A stretch of DNA of 64,000 nucleotides from Archilochus colubris (GCA_023079485.1 CM041090.1:39210874-39274873), one strand, 5' to 3'; numbered from the stretch's first letter, positions 36,646 to 49,519 are shown. The notes: a model not told the origin generated them from the letters alone. Translations and numbers: made by a program.

Positions 36646-36971
36646 GTAAGGAGAATAATTCTCTGAGGAGATGTGAAACTTGCCAGCCCCTTAAATGTCA
36701 TTGGAGAAGTTTCCCTATGGAAGCTGCTTCCACTGCTCCATGTCCTGCTGTGACACAGTGCAAGCTGAAGGACTGAGGGGGGAAAGCAGTGAGATGGGGT
36801 CATACTGCAAGGCACTGGGATGCCTCAGAGCAGGCACACAGAGCTGGGGAGGGACTTTTAACAAGGACGTGGAGTGGTGAGACAAGGGTGAATAGCTTTA
36901 AACTGGAAGAGGAGGGGATTTAGGATGGACATTAGGAAGGAATTATTTCCTGTGAGGGTGGTGAGACACTG
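36526..36971 (+). repeat. Inverted-duplication partner in CCDC198
   Basis: This is the partner of 5291-5736. The 446-bp block spans exon, donor, intron and part of a CR1 without a visible difference. The CR1 to its right (to 37080) differs from the other copy at about 11 of 125 positions and is cut short at 37080, whereas the copy at 5.1 kb keeps the CR1 3' tail. Confidence 0.9.
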
Positions 36972-37080
36972 GGCAAGGTTGCCCAGAGAAGCTGTGGCTG
37001 CCCCATCCCTGGAATTGTTGGGGTTCAGTTTGGATGGGGCTTGGAGCAACCTGGGCTGGTGGGAGGTGTCCCTGCCCATG
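36865..37080 (+). mobile_element. CR1 fragment in CCDC198 intron, truncated at both ends
   Basis: CR1 body from GTGGTGAGACAAGGGTGAAT to GGTGTCCCTGCCCATG, where it stops abruptly without the usual 3' tail. Its left part belongs to the identical inverted duplication. Confidence 0.85.
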
Positions 37081-37814
37081 TCCAGTGACCACTGAAGAGG
37101 GGCTCTTCCTTTTAAAAGCCATGGAGATGTGGAGCTTAGGGATATGGTTTGCTGGTGGACTTGGCAGTCTTAGGTTTACAGTTGTACTGAATGTCCTTAA
37201 GTTCTTCTCCAGCCGAAATAAGTCCATGAATCCATGATTCTCCTGCACTCCTCGAGGACAGGAGAGCAGCAGAGATGGATGCAGCATAAATATGGAGGGC
37301 TTTGGATTTGGCTGTGGCTCTGATCTAAGCTTTGGAGAAACTTGGGGGAGAAGCTGGGAGGTTTGGAGATGTCAGGGCAGACAAGGTAACCTCACTGTGC
37401 CCAGTGGATCTCAGCCACCACTTGTTACTGACACCCCCAAAAAAGCCCTGTTCTGCTCTGTCACTGTGTACAACTTGGAAATACATCACCAGGGGTAGAA
37501 ATGCTTAAATCAGTGAAAAACTTGTCTGCCAGTCAACTTTCACCAGGTTGCTCCTATTCCCTTGTGTTTCTTCACCACTGATCTCTTCTGCTTAGGGTTA
37601 AAGCCACACTGGTTCTTTCCAAGCTGTAGAATTTCACACAGTCCTGAATATCTTATATTTGACCTTGCCCAGTCTGGTCTGATATTACAGAGACCTTTCA
37701 GGATCTTCTTTACATGTCCCCAGCACCCATAGCCACTCCCAGCTAAACCCTGGCTATGCAGCTCTGCAAAATGATGACTATTTTTATTTTTTTTTAATTA
37801 TTTCTCTCCCCAAG

Positions 37815-38056
37815 GAAACCTGAGGGATGGAGGACTCTCCAGGCACCACAATGAGGCTGAACTCTCTTCAAGCAGGAGCAGCAAGGTTGATCTGTGGTTC
37901 TTCAGGGAGCCAAGGACAAGGGATCTGTTTTGGGACACCTCCAGCACAGACTCTGAGGAGTGGGAAAGGGGGAAGATTTATCACAAACATCCACTTGTGA
38001 GGACCAAGACAGAGAGAGTTTCTCTCTTCAATGACTTCTTGGATAGGGATTTCTAG
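37815..38056 (+). CDS. CCDC198: CCDC198 terminal coding exon
   Basis: This exon holds the C-terminus. The acceptor is TTTCTCTCCCCAAG, in phase 1 as required, and the TAG stop is at 38054-38056. The translation contains RDLFWDTSSTDSEEWE and then HPLVRTKTERVSLFNDF, matching the strongly conserved family tail (LWDSSSSDSDE ... LVRTRTERIPLFDEFF). This is the best evidence for the gene. Recognised exons total about 270 residues, close to the mammalian length of roughly 300 once the missing exon is added. Confidence 0.93.
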
Positions 38057-38516
38057 TGTCATGGCTTGGGGACATGCTGGAAAAAACTAACCCCAGCTCT
38101 GGGGGGGCTTTAACCCCTCCCTGGATGGATGGACCAAGGGTGGGGACATGATGTGGGCAGTGAGTGGCATTTCTGGGAGTTGGGACCAGTGGAAAGGACA
38201 GCTGGAAATGGGGAGGTCATTGATATGGAGTGAGTAGTGACTGGGTTATGTGGCTGAATTAAAATATCTGGCAGAAAAAAAGGCTTGGAAAGAGCAATAA
38301 TGAATTAAGAATAATGGGAGGAGGAGGAGGCTGGCAAAGCAGAAGCTGGAAAATAGTCTGGGTTAACCCCAGATAGCTGAAATGAAATGTTTCTCTTGCT
38401 TTTGGGTTACTCAACCTCTCTGTTTAACTTCCTGCTTTTAACCTGACAGCCTTTTCTAAACCACAGAACCCCAGTTCAAAACATAAGGCAAAATGATTAA
38501 TTTAAGTAATCTTTAA

Positions 38517-38522
38517 AATAAA
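38517..38522 (+). terminator. CCDC198: Candidate poly(A) signal of CCDC198
   Basis: AATAAA lies 460 bp after the CCDC198 stop, followed by a T-rich stretch at 38543-38575. It is the first canonical signal downstream on this strand, so a 3' UTR of about 480 bp is inferred. Confidence 0.5.
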
Positions 38523-39467
38523 TATTCTGGCGTTTCTAGAAGTCTTTTTATGAGTTTTTTTTTCTTTTCTTTTGAATTTCCTCTTCTCCCCTGCTCTGGA
38601 CACCCAAATCCATATACTTTCTTCAGCACTAATCTCTAGTTTTACGGGTAATATTCTAAAAACTGGCTTTCATTCACTTGCCTTCTGTCTTCAGGGTTCA
38701 GAGATGCACAGCTGGAATGTGAGGGATCTCCAGCATCTCCTGCAGAAACATAACCCTGCTGCACAGTGCCAAGGATGCTGCACCCACCAGGGACTTGCTC
38801 AAGCTGCCCTGTTGCACCCTGAAATTTCCAAATTTATTGAAAAAGATGGTTATGTGAAGGGTATCAAATCTATCAAAGGGACCTGTGCAATTCACATCCC
38901 TCTTTAAGTGTATTTTTCCATAAAATTACCTGCTTTTCCTTATAGAATAATGCATTATATGAGACAGAGCTTCACTCAGGTCTCCTGTTTCCTATCTGGT
39001 TGTCTCTGTAGACCTGTGAAGGCCACAGCAGTTGAGGAGCATCATCTGTCTGGAATAGAGTAAATCATTCAAGCACATGTACAAAATGACTCCCTGGGAT
39101 TTCACAGATATTATACTTATTTTAATGTGACAAACTGGGTATGTGGGGGACTGGAGCTACACAAGGGAGAGAGAGAACCCTCCACCAGCCCTGGTCCTAG
39201 GAAAAGGACCTGCCTGATTCCCAGCATCAGTTTTACCTCCATTTGAAGATGCAAACCTGGCAAAGGGCATTAATTTTTTTTCCTCATACCTCCTGCTTGT
39301 TTCCCTGGGTTGCTTTCCACTTGGTGTTTCTAAAATACACCCAAGGGAAAAATATCTTCCAATCCTTGTTGTAACAGGACAGAAGTAACGAATAGAATTA
39401 TCATCACAGCAACTTTCATTTCCTTCTGCTGGAAATCTTATCCCCCCCCCTTTTTTTTTTTTCCAAG

Positions 39468-39848
39468 TTGTTCAGCCTGGAGAAGAAAAGGCTGCAGGGA
39501 GATGTTGGAGCACTTTCTGGTACCTGAAGGGGCTACAGGAAAGCTGGGAAGGAACTTTTGGCAAGAGCCTGGAGTGATGGGATGAGAGAGAATGGTTTTA
39601 AGATTTAAGACGGGATATTTAGGTTAAATATTAAGAGGAAATTCTTTCCTCTGAGGGTGCTGAGCCCCTGTGCCAGGTTTCCCAGAGAAGCTGTGGCTGC
39701 CCCATCCCTGGCAGTGTCTCAGCCCAGGTTGGATGAGGCTTGGAGCAACCTGGGCTGGTGGGAGGTGTCCCTGACTATGGCAGGGGGTTGGAACTGGATG
39801 GAATTTATGGTCCCTTCCACCCCAAAGCAGTTTGTGATTCTGTGATTC
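39468..39848 (+). mobile_element. CR1 3' end
   Basis: Starts TGTTCAGCCTGGAGAAG after a C/T run, passes GGTTGGATGAGGCTTGGAGC and ends TTGTGATTCTGTGATTCT. Downstream of CCDC198. Confidence 0.9.
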
Positions 39849-39849
39849 T

Positions 39850-41450
39850 CCACATCTGGACTCAACTCTCAGTTATCCAAGACAGCTCAGGACAGATGAA
39901 GCATGTCCTGCACACTGTCTGGAACCTCCACGACCTTCCACAAAGATGTTTCAGATTTGTCTGCTCTGCATCCTCAGCTTTCTGGATAACATAGCCAGGA
40001 AAAGAGCAGGAGACACATTTTCACACAGATTTAGGGTAATTAGACACCCGTGGCTGACTCCGTTTAATCGTTACTGAGCTATTTGTCTCTCTCAGGCTTT
40101 ATTGAAAATCCCAGGCAGCAGGAGCTGGAAATCACAGCCAAAGCCCCAAGTCAAAGCCAGAACCTCCAGCACAGCTGCCCAACATGGAGCTTCTCTGTCC
40201 TGATTTCACCTCCCTCTCTTTTTTGGTATCCCTTAATGGACAGCCCATTGCATGCTTCATGGAGAAAGCTGCTCCTTGGGGAAAGCCAAGAAAAAGAAAA
40301 AAAACAACCCAACCCAACACCGAAAAAGAGGAAGAACTGATTTTAATGAGAAAGGAGAACTGCTTGAGGCTAACAAGTCCATACCTGGAGTGGGTGTGTT
40401 TTAAAAATGGCCCTGAGAACATCAACATGGTCATCCTGGAGCTGGAAATACTGTGAGAGCTTTGAATTCAATGTGGAGGGTATGCTGGAAAGGTCAATGG
40501 TTTAATGGGCTGGAACAATTAATCTGGCACTTGTCTATACACCTGTCCTCTTAATGATGTGACACATCTCCCTTCTGTGTTCCCATCTGTCAACAATTAA
40601 GCTATAATTGCTGGAAATGCAATTTATCTCAGATAGAGCTGATTAGTTTTCCAATAATCCTGTTGCCAGCACTGGGGAGGAGTGGTGCCCATAGAGAAGA
40701 GTGTGTGGACCAGTCAATCCCTATCACAGACTATGAGGAGAAGAAACCCTGAGCATTAATTTATCAGTTTATGGTGTGCAAACTTTTCTCCTAGGGAGGC
40801 AATAAAAATCAGCAAACCTCCTCTAAACTCCTGGTGCTCCAAAGAGTTTGACTGTGCTGCTCTCAAGGGTATAAATTCATCATAACCTGGAGAGAGGCAG
40901 ATGGCAACTCATCCTCTTCTCATGTTTTCTAACATCCTTCCAGGGGCTGGAGATCAAAATGTTTGGGGTTTATTACTAAAGGTGAAATGTAGATTTTTCT
41001 AAATTAGAGAAGATGGGGGGAAAAAAAAAAACAACAAACCATCATGAGGTGTATGCTGCAACTCAGCAAGAAGCACTGCAGAGAGCTGGTTTTGGAGTAG
41101 CTCCTGATTCCAGATGCTCTATACCAGCTCATCACTTAAGGAGTTGTTACAAGCACCTCTGGAGAGAGGGATGGTTGCCCCCACACCTCAGTCCCAATCA
41201 CACACCACATAAACCAGTGTTTATGATTCAGCAGAGCCCCTTGCCTTGAGCCCAGTGTGGCTGCCTGGGGGGGTGAGGCTGGAGCAGGGCTGTATCCCAG
41301 CTGGCAGGCATGGATGTGGGATGGGTTTTGAAGGGTCAGGATGAGGAGACCAGCAGGGGTTTGATTTTGGTGGTGTGGAATGATGTGTGGCCTGAGGAGG
41401 AAGAGCCAAGAGGGGAGACTTAGTGGAGTGGGATTTGTCTGACCTGATTG
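39850..41450. other. Intergenic DNA, no recognised feature
   Basis: Sequence between two CR1 copies. No exon, RNA gene or repeat that I can support. Confidence 0.45.
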
Positions 41451-42165
41451 TAGAATCATAGAATTATTTAAGGTGGAAAAGACCTTTAAGGCCATTAAAC
41501 TAATGCCACCACTGCCCCATGTCCCTCATCCCCACATCTCCAGGGCTCTGAAAGCCCTCCAGGGATGATGGGGACTCCAGCCCTGCCCTGGGCAGCCTGG
41601 GACAGGCCCTGACAACCCTTGCCAGGGAGAAATTGTTCCTCAGCTCCAACCTAAATCTCCCCTGGCACAACTTGAGGCTCTTTCCTCTTGTCCCATCCCT
41701 TGTTCCTTGGGAGCAGAGCCCGACTCCCCCTGGCTCCAACCTCCTCTCAGGGGGTTGCAGAGAGCCAGAAGGTCTCCCCTCAGCCTCCTCTGCTCCAGGA
41801 TCAACACCCCCAGCTCCCTCAGCTGCTCCTGGGCAGACTTCTGCTCCAGACCCTTCCCCAGCTCCATTCCCTTCTCTGGACACACTCCAGCCCCTCAATG
41901 TCCTTCTTGTCCTCAGGGGCCCAGAACTGAGCCCAGGATTTGGGGTGCAGCCTCCCCAGTGCCCAGCACAGGGGGATGATCCCTGCCCTGCTCCTGCTGC
42001 CCACACCAGGGATGGTCCCAGCCAGGATGCTGGTGGCTTTTTTGGCCCCTTGGGCATGGTTATCTAAGGGATGTGAAGCCTCTTTTCTGGTGGCTAAAAA
42101 GGTGTTTGTGGCCACCCAGCTTTGGGGCAAGGATGGACCCATCCCAGAGGTTAAATGTGGAGTCT
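41451..42165 (-). mobile_element. CR1, ~0.7 kb, distinct subfamily
   Basis: Left edge GTAGAATCATAGAATTATTT, then GGTGGAAAAGACCTTTAAGG. The ORF2 remnant reads [20 protein letters not shown] on the minus strand. The 3' UTR differs from the young copies. Confidence 0.88.
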
Positions 42166-42169
42166 CCAC

Positions 42170-44078
42170 AGCAGAGGTTCCTCAGCCCAGAAGCAGCAGC
42201 CTCAGAGAACCCACATTGTCAGTTTTCACCAAAACATCAAAAAATTGAGATTTTGTGCAGGTTGTGCATGGCAAATGGCACAACCCTGAAGAAAGGGAAG
42301 ATGCTGGTTGGATAGATCCCTACGATAAAGCACAAGGACATTTGTTTTTCCCAGTGGAATGGTTAGAGGATGTTTTGTTGATGGTATGAACGTGGCCAGA
42401 GCAACCCAAGATCCTCCAGCTCAGGTTTAGCTGAACTGGTTTTGCTGAAATGTTAAAACAAAATTATAATGCTCAGCCTGAAGCAGGCAACTGAGCTGGG
42501 GGAAGCCAGCACCAGCAATTCATGTCTGGCAATATTATTAACAATTAAATGTACAACTTCCACGAGGAGATATGGATGAACCTAACTTCTGTATTTCAAA
42601 AAGCCAGAAGGTATTTCAGAGACCTTGCAACCAAAGTGACTGCAACATCATTATCATTCCTGAGGAAAAAAAAAATATCTGTGCTTAGTAAAGAGGTAAA
42701 TAAAGTTGAACAAAGCTATGATGTGATTGGATCCTATTGACTAGTCTGGATTAATGGGATTTTCTGTCCCACCTGATGTTCAGAGTGGTTGATCTCAGGA
42801 ATGCAAGATTTAGCATCATACAGCATCTTCTCTTTCCCAACACAAGCACACTTTCAAAAGCAGAACAAACCCCCCACACCCCACCAAAGGCACTGGGATA
42901 TATCCCTTAACCTTATAAACCCTTCCTCTGCCCTGCCTAGCTGGGAGGTGTGTGACAGCTGGGATTGCTTCCATCTGCTTACACAAAGCCTCCAGAGAAA
43001 AGCAAGCAAGAACTTCGTGTTGAGCAGCCTCCTTTCAGGCTGTACATGAAGATTAAAGTATTATCAGCAGCCTGAAAAATATCAGCCCTGGCACATTTTA
43101 CTTTGTCTAACAAGGTCTCCCCAGGCTGTGCCGTGCTAGCAGAGCCCTAAAACTTGGTGTTTTCCAAAGCTAGGAGCAGCAATTGAGTCCTTGTGTTTTC
43201 CAGATTTCTTTTCTCTTTCTTTCTTTTCTTTTTTTTTTCTTTAAACTATTCCTGAGCGAGGTGGAGAGATGGCAAGAGGGCTTCCTGATGAATAAAGAGG
43301 AGGGAAGCAGGTCTTGTTTCTCTTCTGAGCTTCTTTACTTGCTCCCTGTAGGAGATGTTGCCCTTCCTGGCATGTCCCCTCCCTGCCAGCAGTGCTGGGC
43401 CAAGGATCTCTGGCCTAGAGGGAACACTGATGGATGGAGCTGCCCATAGATAACTCCTTGTCATGCAGGAGTAAGAAAAATATTTATTTCTAGCACAGCA
43501 CAAGGGTTGTAGCTTTTTGCCACCTACTGACATCTTGTGGGAATGGCTTATCCTGTGAATTCCTGCAGGAAGGGCTTAATCGTGCTCTGGTTTGGTCTGA
43601 CAGCACATCCAGCATCACCTGAGAGCTCCACAAAAATAAAAGCAAGAGTAAATACAACACTTGGAACCCTGACAGGAGAGCAACACGTATTTGATAGGTT
43701 GTTCTTGCTACAATTCCCTCTTTGTCCCGTCCCTTGAGCACCCTGTTTCATCATTCCAGAAAGTAGGAATATAAGAGAAATGATGCATCTCACTTGCAAA
43801 GCAAAGCCTGGGCTTCTTCCCCCTCTACCTTTTCCCCATTCATCCATTTTTGTATCCTTCATCTCTCCTTAAAATCTCTGCCTCGTTTTCACCCTTGCCC
43901 AAGGAACCTTTCTTCTTCCTCCACTGAGGGGTTCTGCTCAGAGGCTGGAAGGTCTCTGCTGGACCCTGGGCATTCCTTGAGCTTCCTTTAAATCCTGTTT
44001 TGATGGCTGAAGCAAGGCATGAAGCTCACTGGGGTAACTCATTGCTCAGGGGGGACTTCAGCCTCTGCAGGGCAGCTT
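42170..44078. other. Intergenic DNA, no recognised feature
   Basis: No supported gene or repeat, apart from short A and T runs (42664-42673, 43216-43238). Confidence 0.45.
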
Positions 44079-44079
44079 A

Positions 44080-44620
44080 TCATAGAATCATAGAATTGGC
44101 TGGGTTGGAAGGGACCTCAGAGATCATCAAGTCCAACCCTTGATCCACTCCCACTGCAGTTCCCAGCCCATGGCACTCAGTGCCACATCCAGGCTCTTTG
44201 GAAAGATCTCCAGACACGGAGAATCCACTACTTCCCTGGGCAGCCCATTCCAATGCCTGATCACCCTCTCCAGAAAGAAATTCTTTCTCATCTCCAACCT
44301 AAACCTCCCTGGCACAACTTGAGACCCTGCCCTCTTGTCTTGCTGAGAGTTGCCTGGGAAAAGAGCCCAACCCCCCCCTGGCTCCAACCTCCTTTCAGGG
44401 AGTTGTAGAGAGTGATGAGGTCTCCCCTGAGCCTCCTCTTCTCCAGCCTCAACACCCCCAGCTCCCTCAGCCTCTCCTCACAGGACTTGTGCTGGATCCC
44501 TTCACAGCCTCCTTGCTCTTCTCTGGACCTGCTCCAGCACCTCAATCTCCTTCCTGAGCTGAGGGGCCCAGAACTGGACACAGGACTCGAGGCCTCACCA
44601 GAGCTGGTTCCTGCCTCCTG
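44080..44620 (-). mobile_element. CR1, ~0.54 kb
   Basis: Left edge ATCATAGAATCATAGAATTG. It shares with 33251-34018 the same one-base deletion and the GACTTGTGCTGGATCC variant, but the flanks differ, so it is a separate insertion of the same subfamily. Confidence 0.9.
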
Positions 44621-44789
44621 CCAGAGATGATGAGGAAGGTGCTGGCTCTGCAGCAGCAGTTTCCATACAGCTCTTCTCCTCTCGTGGAGTTTCAGTGAAG
44701 TTCAGATGGGGAATCCTTCATCTTCTCCCATTTCAGCCCAGGCAGCTTCCCTTTTCCTTCACTCCCAGCAGCAGCACACCTTGAATCCT

Positions 44790-45206
44790 GGTTTTGGACC
44801 CTCAAAACAAGGAGGACATTGATTTCTGGAGTGTGTCCAGAGAAGCACAACAAAGCTGGTGAAGGAGCACAAGTTTAGTCTAAAGAAAAGGAGGTTAAGG
44901 GGAGACCTTGCTCTCTACAGCCACCTGGAAGTAGGATGGAGTGAGGTAGATGCTGTTTTGTACTTCCAAGTAACAACACAAAAGAAGTTGTGCCAGGAGA
45001 GGTTTAGATTGTGTATTAGGAAGAATTTCTTGATTGAAAGTATTGTCAGTTCCGGGCCCAGGCTGCCCAGGATAGTGGTGGAGTCCCCATCTCTGGAGGG
45101 ATTTCAAGGGACATGGGTTGGTGGTGGCTTTGGCAGAGTTAGGGGTGCAGTTGGACTCCATGCTCTGGAAGGCCTTTCCCAGCCTAGATGATTCTGTGAT
45201 TCTATT
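44790..45206 (+). mobile_element. CR1 3' end, diverged
   Basis: From GGACCCTCAAAACAAGGAGG through GAGAGGTTTAGATTGTGTAT to ATGATTCTGTGATTCT. It lies head to head with the preceding copy. Confidence 0.85.
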
Positions 45207-45559
45207 TGAGACTGCACACCCTCAGGGATGGGGTTGGGCAAAACCCTGCTTAGTTGCTGATCCAGCCTCCAACTTTCCTTTTTTTCCTTTAAGTCACCCT
45301 GGGATTCCACAGATCCCTGTGCTGGCAGCAGCTGGTGGTCCAGGCAGGCTGCAAATTCCCTGCTTCATCAAGCTGGGCTTTATGAAGCATCTGATTTACC
45401 ATCCAAAATTACTCTGTTAGCTTCAGTACTCAATTACAATGCTTGAAGATAAGTGGTGAGTAAAGAGAAGCAGGGAAGCACCAGCTTGGCTGTCACCCCT
45501 TGCAGAAACACACTTTTCATTAAATCCTGAGGACCAAGCATCTTGTTGGGGCAAACCTG

Positions 45560-45722
45560 AGAATGCTGGGGCTGCCCCATCCCTGGCAGTGTCTCAGCCC
45601 AGGTTGGATGGGGCTTGGAGCAACCTGGGCTGGTGGGAGGTGTCCCTGACCATGGCAGGGGGTGAGAATGGAGGAGATTTAAGGTTCCTTCCAACCCAAA
45701 CCAGTCTGGGATTCTGTGATGA
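45560..45722 (+). mobile_element. CR1 3' end
   Basis: GCTGCCCCATCCCTGGCAGT to GGGATTCTGTGATG, the same subfamily as 30235-30393. Confidence 0.88.
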
Positions 45723-46939
45723 GCAGCATGGTTCATGACTTCTGTCTGCACTGCAAAAAACAAAAAAGGCTGAGCCTAAGAGCCAGTCACTCCTTCTGTT
45801 TAACACACAAATCACCTCCTTCAGCTTAGCAGAGCTGACCTTAAATTACAACTTTTTGCCACACAAAGCCTCCCTTGTGAGACTTGCTGGAACTGATTGC
45901 TCTTACAGTGCTTCTCTGTCCTGAAAAAAAGTGCTGCTAAAGCTTCATTTCACTCCATCCCTCTGTAAGGTGACTGTGAGCCCAGTACTGCCTTAATAGT
46001 ATGGGGACTGATAAAATATCATGCTGAATAAATCATGCTTGATAAAGTACTAAGCTTTTTTTTTTTTAAGGTCAGATGGAGAATTAGTGTCCAGTGCTGA
46101 CACAGTTCTGGATGGGTTTTTTTCCAAACTTGATACTTAGAGAATTAGTTATAGTTTTGAGCATAATTTATTTTGTGCAAAATGCATCTCTGGGCCTTGG
46201 TAAAAAATATATTTTTAAAAGTTGCATTTCTCACTGAGAATTGGCCACTTGTAACAAAACGAACAAGCTTAAGAGCAAGGCTTTGGTTTGGGGTTTTTCT
46301 CTGTTTTTGCTTCAGTGAAATCCCAATTTCCAGCCACAGCAAGTTACGAGCTCTACTTTGGTAAAACTAACTTTTACAGTGATCTAGCCAGAGGTTGCTA
46401 AAAATAATCACAAAAACAGGGAAGAAAATATTGTGCTAAAGCTGGAGCTGAGAAAAAGCTCAAAAAACCAAGAAATCCTTTCAATCTCCAAAACAACTTT
46501 TCCAGTAACCCTTGTTTGGCCCTCTTATTTCAAGTTTTCTCCTTCCCACAGCTCTCCAGGTCCAGTTGCAAGCAGGACTGGAAGTGGCTGGAAACCAAAA
46601 AAAGATGAAAGTCTTCCTGTAGCCTGTAAATCTTTTTTGCTAAAGGATTACCTGCCAGAAACAAAGTGCTGAAGGCAAAGGAGCTGGGAACAGCCCTGTG
46701 CTGCTCTGGGCTTTGATAACCACTTCCTTCATCCTTTGGGCACGTTTCATTGCTCTGCCCTCATTTATATTTTTTTCTTTCTCCTCCTTCCCATCTTTCA
46801 AAAGAAGATGATACTTAATTAATTTATCTACCTGCAGGGATCCTGTGGAGCTCAGTTAAATGTTGAGAAATTGCTTTGAAGGCAGGAAGCCTTGTACAGG
46901 ACAAGGGGCTCCTCCCCTTCAGACTCTGTTAACCCAGTG

Positions 46940-47016
46940 GTGGTAGAGTTAGGTTATGGTTGGACTCAATGATCTTCAAGGTCTTTTCCAACCAAAAGTA
47001 TCCTGTGATTCTATGT
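46940..47016 (+). mobile_element. CR1 3' tail fragment
   Basis: GGTTGGACTCAATGATCTTC, AAGGTCTTTTCCAACC and the tail CTGTGATTCTATG. Confidence 0.8.
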
Positions 47017-47693
47017 AAATAATTACAAAAACACTAAAAAAATAATAAAAAAAAAATATTATAAAAACCAGAGAAGACTGCTAAGAGTCTGAGTTGGAGC
47101 AAGGTAGCTGCAGAGATGGGAAAGGCTTTTGTGTATAGTCAAGAGAAGTCATAAAAGTGGTCATGATGGTTAAAATTAAATGAAATCTTGCCTCTTGGTT
47201 TCCCAGTGCTCAGATTTTGTCACTGATGTTCTAGCAAAGCTTTGTGCTCACCCCAGGAGTCAGAGAGGGGAGCAGAGATCTGGGACAGGGAGCAAACCTC
47301 TGTAGCAAAAAACTCCAAAGAAAAATCAATATTCTCAACAGCCACGTGTACAGAATCAGGGCCTGCAACAAGAAAATGCTCCCCCACCCCCTCTTTTTTG
47401 CAGCCCTCCCTATTTGTTTGGCTTGATTCTATAGGGTGAAGTCCTTTGCTTTTGGGTCTTCTGGGTCTGATGGTCTTTAAAGGCTTTTTCTGAAACTTCT
47501 GCAAAGAAGCTCTAAAAAAAAACCAATGAGGAAGGAGTTCCAAAGTTTGGCTCAACATAACAAAGTGCTTCTGTTATAAGAAAAATAATGAAATGCTTCT
47601 AGGGCAACATTTTCCCTGAAGTGACTTCCCTTTGGTGATGGGTTTTGCCAGCCATATGCAGATTCCCCTATTAGACAACACTGGTGGATTAGG

Positions 47694-47892
47694 TATCATA
47701 GAACCACAGAGGCACAGACAGGTTTGGGCTGGAAGGAACCTTAAAGATCATCTAGATCCAATCCCTAGCCCAGGGAAGGGACATCTTCCATAAAACCAGG
47801 TTGCTCCAAGCCTCATCCAACCTGGGCTGAGACACTGCCAGGGATGGGGCAGCCACAGCTTCTCTGGGAAACCTGGCACAGGGGCTCAGGTG
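47694..47892 (-). mobile_element. CR1 3' end
   Basis: Left edge GGTATCATAGAACCACAGAG, then GGAAGGAACCTTAAAGATCA and CTGAGACACTGCCAGGGATG. Confidence 0.85.
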
Positions 47893-47894
47893 AA

Positions 47895-49515
47895 GAATTT
47901 CTGTAAAGTTGAGTCTTCCATTCCCATGGGGATGCTTCCAGTCACCCCCACCAGCTCCTCAGGCTGTAAGTAGCTCCCATGTAGCCATCCTCCCATGGCC
48001 AGCATCTTCCAGCCATTCTAATGACCTGCTTTGATGTCCAGGTGGGATCCAATTAAGTGGTTCTGGTTTCACTGAGTAGCATGTAAATCACCCCCAGAGA
48101 CTGGGTGCTTCCTGCACTTAATCATCCACTTGGTGCATTGCAAAGAGCCCAGGAAAAATGACTTTAAAAAAAAATAAATATTATTCCAGTCAGAAAAATA
48201 AAACATGCAAACACCCCCAAACATGGGAATAATCTCAGGGTTTCTGCTGATGCTTTTTTGACAGCACAGAAAGCCCCACCACCATTTCTCCTCCCCTTGA
48301 GGAGGGATGTCCTTGCTTTCAGAGGACAGCCAGCACCTGGAGAAGCAAACACATTACCTGCCCAAATTACCTGCACGGTAATTTGAGGGGTGGGTAACCA
48401 AGCATTTACTGTGCAGGAAGAATGTCTTTAACCAGGTTTGCTTTAACCCTGGTGTGTAAAGCCCAGGAAAATACTTAGGTGTCCTTCTCCCTATCCTCTG
48501 CCCTGTGGTACTGCTTGATCCACCAACACAGCTGTGCCTACCTGCTTTTCCTCTCATTTTCTATTAAAAACCAAGCAGAGAGAGATCAGATCTATGCATC
48601 CAAACCTTCTCTTCCCTCATTTCTTATGTAAAGCTCTTATCAGTCACCCCAGCAAGCCCAAACCACCTCTGCTGCAGATTATTCCCCTAACACCCAGGAG
48701 GTGGAGGGTGCAGGCAGCAGTGGAGCAGAGTCCCAGCAGAATCCAGAGGCATGGTAGATACTCCAGATCTTCAGAAAGCAGCCTGGTAATACTTGTCCAA
48801 CTAGATAAAGAGAGGTGTGGGTTACAGCCCTAGGAGACTACAAGGCTGTCAGGAAGCTGGAAGCTTCACAGAGCCTTTCACAAGGGGGAAAAAATCTTGA
48901 ACCGTGACAAATTTTGGCTTTAAAAGGTTCCCAGATGTCAACATGGAGCAAAAAGGGGTTACTTGGAATGAAAAGTTTCTCCTGGAAAAACAAATCCTTT
49001 GTTCTGTGGGGGTTGTATCCTGACACTTTCCAGTGACCACCATGAACCTAGAGGAAGGACATGGAGAAATCAGCTGTCCCCCATCCCAAATGTACCAAAG
49101 TGATGCTGGTATACCTGGGGAAAGGTCAGGCAAGCCTAAATTAACCAAATTAAACATAGAAGCCCTAAAGAACAGTTTAAAAACTCACCCATACAGCTGC
49201 AGCAAGCTGTGAGAGACCAGCAAACACATGGTGCTGTGTTTCAGAACTGGTTTTTTCCCTCAGACTCTTAAAAAGAAAAAAAAAAAAGTAATTTTCTGTT
49301 CATTTCTGAGCAAGTTGGGCCAGTCTGGGGAAAAGTGGGCTCTGAGCATCATTTAAATCATGCACAGCCTGAGGTTTAGGAAAGGTGATTTGTTAGGGCA
49401 GCACTGTGATAATGCAAATTTGGGGGATGGACTTTAACTTGCAGAATGTATTAGGAGAGAGCAGATTTCCACAGGAAATTTGGCTTCTCATGAAGAGCAA
49501 CATTTATCTACACCT
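47895..49515. other. Intergenic DNA, no recognised feature
   Basis: No gene or interspersed repeat is supported. Confidence 0.45.
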
Positions 49516-49519
49516 GATA

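Noticed and set aside
38572..38907. 111-codon open frame after CCDC198
   Set aside because: It lies beyond the conserved CCDC198 stop and candidate poly(A) signal, with no recognisable domain and no clear splice context.
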